NCBI GenBank assembly: GCA_002099365.1 | Contig: MSED01000011.1 | Span: forward strand, 563,001-627,000 | Source of the DNA: Phialophora verrucosa | Lineage: Eukaryota; Ascomycota; Eurotiomycetes; Chaetothyriales; Herpotrichiellaceae | Reading direction: 5' to 3' | Length of the DNA stretch: 64,000 bases | In this document: positions 59,100-64,000 of the stretch, piece by piece | Numbering within the stretch: position 1 is the stretch's first letter | How the letters are laid out: every line of letters begins with the position of its first letter | Notes under the pieces: model-generated | What the model was told of the DNA's origin: nothing | What the model saw: the letters and a program-made list of their open reading frames with translations, nothing else | The model's database searches: none | Position numbers and translations under genes: made by a program

Positions 59100-61014
59100 A
59101 TGTCGCACCAAAACCAAGACCATTTCCTCCTAGAAGGCCGACAAAGCACTGACCCGTCAGTTTGGACTCCTCCTTGTCCTGAGCCGTCTTCCAACTTTTA
59201 TGATTCGATGTCACTGGGTCAACACAGCATGTTCTTCGGCAGTCCCGACCACGCCTCATTCATGGATCCAGATTCGATCCCCACGGACCTCTGGTGCGGT
59301 ACTGATCTGAGCGTCTCCCTCGAGTGGTCGGATCCAACAGTCCAAAATTTCGACGGCAACATGCAAGTACCAGGACTTGATCCCTTCGCGAGCCACATAG
59401 ATCCTCAATCCAACGCGGACGACCGCAGAAAATTCCAAGGTCTCGGAACGAGGCAGGATGGATTTCAACAGAGTCTCGAGGACGACACGTTCCTGGATTT
59501 GCCATTGGAGCCTGGTCCTTCTGGCAGTACTTATGGGTTGGGGTCGGATGTTCTCAGCCAGCACCTGCGTCAAACCCACTCCACGTGTGGCATCACGACA
59601 GCTCCAGGTAACGGTCACCAATGGGAAATGTGTACGTGTTCTAATCCTCCTCAAGTCAAACGCGCACCACGGCTTACCAGTCAGTAGTGAATGCAACTTC
59701 GTTCGGCGGCTACATCGACGCACCTGGCCACGATAACCGGACTGGACCTGACCACGACGGTGATTCGATATTTGCCAATGAAGGTAACGGCTTTTGGAGA
59801 GATAGCCCACTGCCGTTTCCCGACCGAGAACTCTCCACGATCCCTACTCCAACTCCATGGGCGCTAGACGGGCGTACAGTCTTCCCAATCTTACCCTCCC
59901 CCACCACTTTTGACACTGTCGAAATGTTGGATTTGGCGGACATGCCTACGCTGGAAATTGTTCCTGGTTCGCCGCTGCTGCAAGAAGGTGACTGGGGTCC
60001 TGCTACGTGGCCAAGTCCCATACCAATCTTTGGGACGGTCAACCACTCCGAAGGCCTCCTAGGTCGTGATACGATGCAGCCTCTACAGCCGTTGCATGGA
60101 GACTGTGCCGTCGATGATGTGCCAAATTTGAGGGGGACCGATGTATCGGTGAAGAGAAACTACCTCTAGCTAAAAGGGGAGGACGACATGGTCCACTCGA
60201 CCCGAGTCAATGGAAGCATCAGAAGAAACGAGGTCTCTGAGTGTTTGCATTCGATACCGCAAGTCGAGAATTGAGGTCAGAGGTCCGATGCCTATCAGAC
60301 CTATTCCTAACAAACCTCCACAGTGCACGGGTGGCATTCCTTGTGGAGCCTGTCGCGGAAGGGCGACATCGAGAATCTCGAAGACGCCATGTACGAAGGC
60401 GCACTTCTCGGATATAATAGAAGCCGGGTCATTCTTCCCATGTGCGAAACGCTATGTGGGAGCGTCTCCAAGTGCTTTTGCTGACTGTATCCCTAGACAC
60501 GACCTTGTACCAGCTATTGGTCATCGAGAGAGAAGCAGAAGCCTCGGTCAGTTCTCAGTTCTGGTTCATAAAGGAACTTGCGTCGTCGCTCAAGGAGAAC
60601 TTCTCTTTCAACTCGGTAGGATTCAACCCATCCCGCAAGGTCGCATGGGACTCAGGGAGCTATTTGGTTCAAGCTCCTCTTCTTTGGGGAAAGCGACTCG
60701 GAAGCCAAATATACGAAGCCAACTTCGCTCGGTATTCCTCCCAAACTAGCCTGGATATTGAGCAGCGCGGCTTCTGGCGAGTTTCTGCCTTCTCGCTCCC
60801 TCTTGACCTCTCCTCTTCTGCGCCAAAGCTTAATTTCATTCGCTGCGTGGTTAGAACTGCGTGCTCCCTCCGGCTCCATTGTGAACGAAATGTTGCATCG
60901 AAATCCACGCCTGAACAGTTCGGGCTAGTTGTTCCTTTTCGACCATATCCTTCCACGATCTTACCCCTCCACAACCTCATCCGCCTCGTTGCCTTGCCAC
61001 ATCATCCACTCTAG
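59100..61014 (+). pseudogene. Zn2Cys6-type transcription regulator, damaged
   Basis: The ATG is at 59,100. Exons join in frame as 59,100-59,607, 59,685-60,148, 60,207-60,275 and from 60,324 onward; introns are 77, 58 and 48 nt with GT..AG ends (acceptor of the first could also be 59,687). The first 320 residues are acidic, Pro/Ser-rich and disordered, as in activation regions. The zinc cluster then reads CIRYRKSRIE | CTGGIPCGAC and, 12 residues later, PCTKAHFSDIIEAG. Five of the six Cys are present; the second is Tyr (TAC, 60,255-57). A single-base frameshift near 60,430-60,440 separates this from the C-terminal part (60,445-61,014; WERLQVLLLTVSLDTTLYQL). With a lost zinc ligand and a frameshift it is probably non-functional, though exons 1-3 look sound. 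Confidence 0.7.
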
Positions 61015-61039
61015 GCCGACCATACATCGTGGTGAATCG

Positions 61040-61640
61040 TACGGTTTGTGAAGACTGCAGTGCATTCATTTGGTGCCTGCGGGAGAAATTTGGCGTTGAA
61101 GTTGAGGTGGTCTCCCGATAAACATTTGACACATCCGGGTTCAGCCCAGGATGTGATGTTCCAATGAGTGCTTCGACAAGCCAACAGCATCCAATGCAAT
61201 GCGAGAATGATCAGGTTTGTTGATGATGGGTGTCTGCCAGATATGCCAGGCGATTGGCGATAACAGCTTCCAGTGCTGTACCGAGTGTGTTGAGGAGAGC
61301 GATCGGTCGGTATGACTTGGGCTGAGTGTAGTCGTCCTTGCCTGGTTGCGTAGAACCACTGTGATGCTTTGTCTGAAATGTGTAGGGCAGTATCCTTGTT
61401 GAAGACAGGCGTTGAAGAGCCCAAGGAGATTCGAGAGTATGAGATCAAGTGTCTGGTGGAGAATCCCATTGGGAATATCGGCGGTGCCGGGTGCCTTGTT
61501 CGGCGCGGCTTTGCGGATCGCTCTCTCAGTCTCGGAGAGAGTGATCTCGGGGCATTCAATCGGTCGAGGGTACTCGAATCCTTCGATGTCGGTCAGGTCG
61601 GCTTGTAGTGGTGGTGAAAAGAATGATTGACGTAAGATTC
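61040..61640 (-). mobile_element. LINE (Tad-like) reverse transcriptase fragment
   Basis: Minus-strand frames, shifting several times, read ADLTDIEGFEYPRPI, ETERAIRKAAPNKAPG, IPNGILHQTLDLILSNLLGL, FNACLQQGYCPTHFRQSITVVLR, and a YRPIALLNTLG-equivalent stretch with LEAVIANRLAYLA-like sequence (61,310-61,230). This is the N-terminal part of a non-LTR retrotransposon reverse transcriptase (finger/palm entry), as in fungal Tad elements. The FADD active site is missing, and no poly(A) tail or target duplication was found. Upstream minus-strand sequence to about 61,800 may be further ORF2 remains. Confidence 0.7.
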
Positions 61641-63821
61641 CCGCCTTTTCTTGAGCCTGACGGGCAAAATTGCCATCTGGTTTCAGCAGCGTGGGCGTGC
61701 AGTCAGATCAGTTTTCGGAGATCGATCTGTATCGACGGTTCTTAAAGACAGTCTTTTTGTCGCCTTAGGACTTCGACATTTGCGGATGTTTGTGCCTGCG
61801 TTGATATATCCGTCGGACGACTCCAACAAGAACGAATTGAAAAACATCCTTCGGAAAAAACTTCAGGCGTGCAGTCGACCAGGGGATGGCTAGGTGTAGA
61901 GCGGCTGTGGTTCCGGGCGAGTGTCCCGATTCACGAGAGCTGGCTATGCGCATTGAAAAAGAGCTGCGTCAAGCCGCGGAAGAAACGCTGACCGAACGAG
62001 TACTTCGCAGCCGCCGACAAATGAGCCCAAGGGCGTCCATGTCGGAGGGGTCAACATCGGAGGTCTTGTCAATGATGAAGATCCCGTCACGAACTCGAGT
62101 AAAATTGCGAAAACCTTGTTTGAGCTGTACCAGCAAGACAAGCCTAATCGGCAATGCGAAAGCCAAGTTGGGGACTGGGGTGAAAAAGCAAGATTTTGTC
62201 TTGATTTGGCGATCAACGCATTTTCAAAGACGGTGTCGGAACTTCCATTTGGCCATCAAGCCTCAGAAACGACTCTGGGAAAAGGGCCGTCGGGAGATTG
62301 CAGAAGAAATTGGGCGACATGTCGTGCCGCTGTGCATTTTGCTTTCCGGTAATCGAGACGAGAATTCAAAGTAAATCTAAAGGGGTATAGCCTACGGTAG
62401 ATAGTCAGAGCCGAGTAATAGATATCCATCGATGAAAGAGGTGTTCTTTTATTCTCGGTCAACAGGGAACTCGAAGCATGGAAGAAGGATGATTGCCGAG
62501 AGATATCTTCGAAGATTCCTTGACGAGAGAGAGGAAGGATACACTCCGGTTCCGTGTCCAACGGAATGTGTACAGGAATATCTTTCATTCTTCACGGGGT
62601 TTCGAGAGGAAGACCACGCCGGGCTGGAGACGCCGTTGGGCCATGCAACCCCTACCTATCTACCTGTCCGACAGTACAACCATCGATTGAAGCCTGCAGG
62701 GGAGACCGTGGACGATCTCAACCAAGAACATCGTAGCCCGAAACCCACAAATCTAGAGTTGAGCGTCGAGGCCATTGCAAAAGGAAATTGGCTTTGTACA
62801 TTAGCACGGCCGCCCATCATCTTCACACTCTATCCACGCGGATCTCAACTTGTTCGGTCCCAACAGCACCATTGTGATTCCTGCGGCGTAGAATCGAGCA
62901 TCTTCCTTCCCCCAGACGTTTGTTGCGGCGAGTCTTGCAGCATGACAAGTCTCGGGTATCCTCATGTAAGTCGTCAAAGCTCGCGGCACGTCAGCTTCAA
63001 GGGGGACGAACATCTCTGAAACCCTCGATCCCGATCATGTCGGCACGTGGAAGCCGTGTTTACCACCACCACGCATTACTCTGGCCGGAGGAGCAGGGCT
63101 ATCAACCCGCAAGATACGACGCGCCGACGTGGACGTGCCTCGATTCGTTCAGTGACGTGCCAATCCTGCACGAGATGGTCAACGGAGTGGAAATTCAAAG
63201 CGTTATCCCAATCTCAAGATCGGTCGGTGCGAAGAACGGGCCGTTCACGTCTGGCCGTGGCGCAAGTTCTCCACGCAGGCCATGTCCACCGATACGCAGG
63301 TGTGTCCGCATCAACATGCAAGCCATGCCCATGATCCGCAAGCACGTTCGGGTCTCGAGAAGCAACCTGGTTTGAAGATATCCACCGTTGTGATTAGAGG
63401 GAGCGTTCTTCGATCTTCCGAGTGGTAGATTTGCAACATCAGGAAGCTGATTTTTCCGCTTTGGGTGACGAGGGAAGCCCATTATCTGACCTGCGGTGTC
63501 GTGCAAGAAGCCGATATCAAATTTGGACCATTGCGGGCCTGGGGAGTTGAGCGCTACAAACCTTGTCTCCTGCGTTCAATCGCATCATCGGAGAATCTGT
63601 TTGTGAAAGACCCATACCAGAACGGCGCCCGTCGCACAATGGATCTTGTCATGGTATCCTCGAATCGTACCCGGATACCATAGGGAATTCCCAGCACCCA
63701 CCATCTTTTGTGCCGAAGCAGTCGGCCACCGTACAGAAGCAAAAGGCCGACAGAGAGTCTTCTGATACCATGTCAACATATCATAATCTGTAATGCTCAA
63801 TGAATTTTAGGCAAGCTGCTG
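61641..63821. other. Unassigned region
   Basis: A 195-codon plus-strand open frame (62,432-63,019) contains ERYLRRFLDEREEGYTPVPC and a Cys-rich part (HHCDSCGVESSIFLPPDVCC) but matches no family known to me. The minus strand here may continue the LINE upstream portion. From 63,020 to 63,821 only short frames are seen. Confidence 0.3.
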
Positions 63822-64000
63822 CTACGTGTGCTTGGGAAGCTCGATGTCGACTGACCAGGGCCTTTGCACAAAGTCTTCGTCTCCCACGATGGCGGCGTTG
63901 ATGAACAGGGTTTCCTTGCCCACCTGAAGCGGATATTCATCTTTCGTACAGTGGCTTGTCATCGAGCACTTATTGCGAGCTAATCGTTCTAATTTCGCTC
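63822..64000 (-). CDS. 3' end of a gene, possibly metallophosphoesterase
   Basis: The minus-strand frame is open from the window edge to a TAG at 63,824-63,822, about 59 codons. It ends with KETLFINAAIVGDEDFVQRP, WSVDIELPKHT. The strand pattern TLFINAAI..PW.VDIELP is like the C-terminus of calcineurin-like metallophosphoesterases of the MPPED type, where it follows the last metal-binding His. That block lies outside the window, so the call is tentative. No frameshift is seen in the visible part. Confidence 0.4.
   Translation of the reverse strand, partial: AKLERLARNKCSMTSHCTKDEYPLQVGKETLFINAAIVGDEDFVQRPWSVDIELPKHT

Noticed and set aside
58585..59259. 224-codon minus-strand open frame as a gene
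   Set aside because: It overlaps the first exon of the zinc-cluster gene on the other strand, has no recognised domain and lies in GC-rich DNA where long chance frames are common. Kept only as a note.
20086..64000. Secondary-metabolite gene cluster
   Set aside because: An ABC relic and a zinc-cluster regulator are present, but there is no polyketide synthase, peptide synthetase, terpene cyclase or other backbone enzyme.
1..64000. CRISPR arrays, bacterial operons or rRNA genes
   Set aside because: The only regular repeat is the AT satellite without unique spacers. Gene structure is eukaryotic and no rRNA sequence was recognised.

Overview
The window looks like a chromosome segment from a filamentous ascomycete (Pezizomycotina). 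The reasons are short introns (47-77 nt) with GT..AG ends and GCTAAC/GCTGAC-type branch points, fungal-specific protein families (DUF3435, a Zn2Cys6 cluster, fungal APH-type kinases), and a very strong repeat-induced point mutation (RIP) signature.

Left part (1 to about 20,085). This DNA is AT-rich and almost without CpA/TpG. ATG is nearly absent, so no gene can be read. It holds RIP-mutated LTR retrotransposon DNA. A long Ty3/gypsy-type element lies on the minus strand, with 299-bp LTRs at 3,208-3,506, 14,589-14,887 and 15,438-15,736. A truncated copy lies in the opposite orientation (about 830-3,175, LTR 2,877-3,175). The two form a nearly symmetric inverted repeat with a 32-bp spacer. Next to them is a roughly 3.3 kb AT-rich satellite array (16,790-20,085, period about 156 bp).

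Right part (about 20,100 to 64,000). Composition becomes normal abruptly. This is a graveyard of broken genes. It opens with a decayed DUF3435 tyrosine-recombinase gene (20.9-24.2 kb), the family that includes Starship 'captains'. After it come relics of C2H2 proteins, two APH-type phosphotransferase halves, a ubiquitin C-terminal hydrolase, an ankyrin protein, three protein-kinase-like genes, a SET-domain protein, an ABC transporter, a zinc-cluster regulator and a LINE. Several premature stops are of the C-to-T at CpA type, so mild RIP plus indels seem to have killed them. A short LTR-like element with 4-bp target duplications occurs twice (27.6 and 43.3 kb), once inside the ABC relic.

Two multi-exon genes appear intact. 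One is a 367-aa protein with a PD..ExG motif (33,936-35,162, minus, 3 exons). The other is a 445-aa trypsin-like protein with a complete His-Asp-Ser triad (54,699-56,247, plus, 5 exons). A 147-aa ORF at 28.1-28.6 kb is open but carries a compensated frameshift, and the last 179 bases hold the 3' end of a further minus-strand gene. The arrangement (recombinase relic at a sharp boundary, then mixed cargo) suggests, without proving, the remains of a Starship-like element or a subtelomeric/pericentromeric accessory region.
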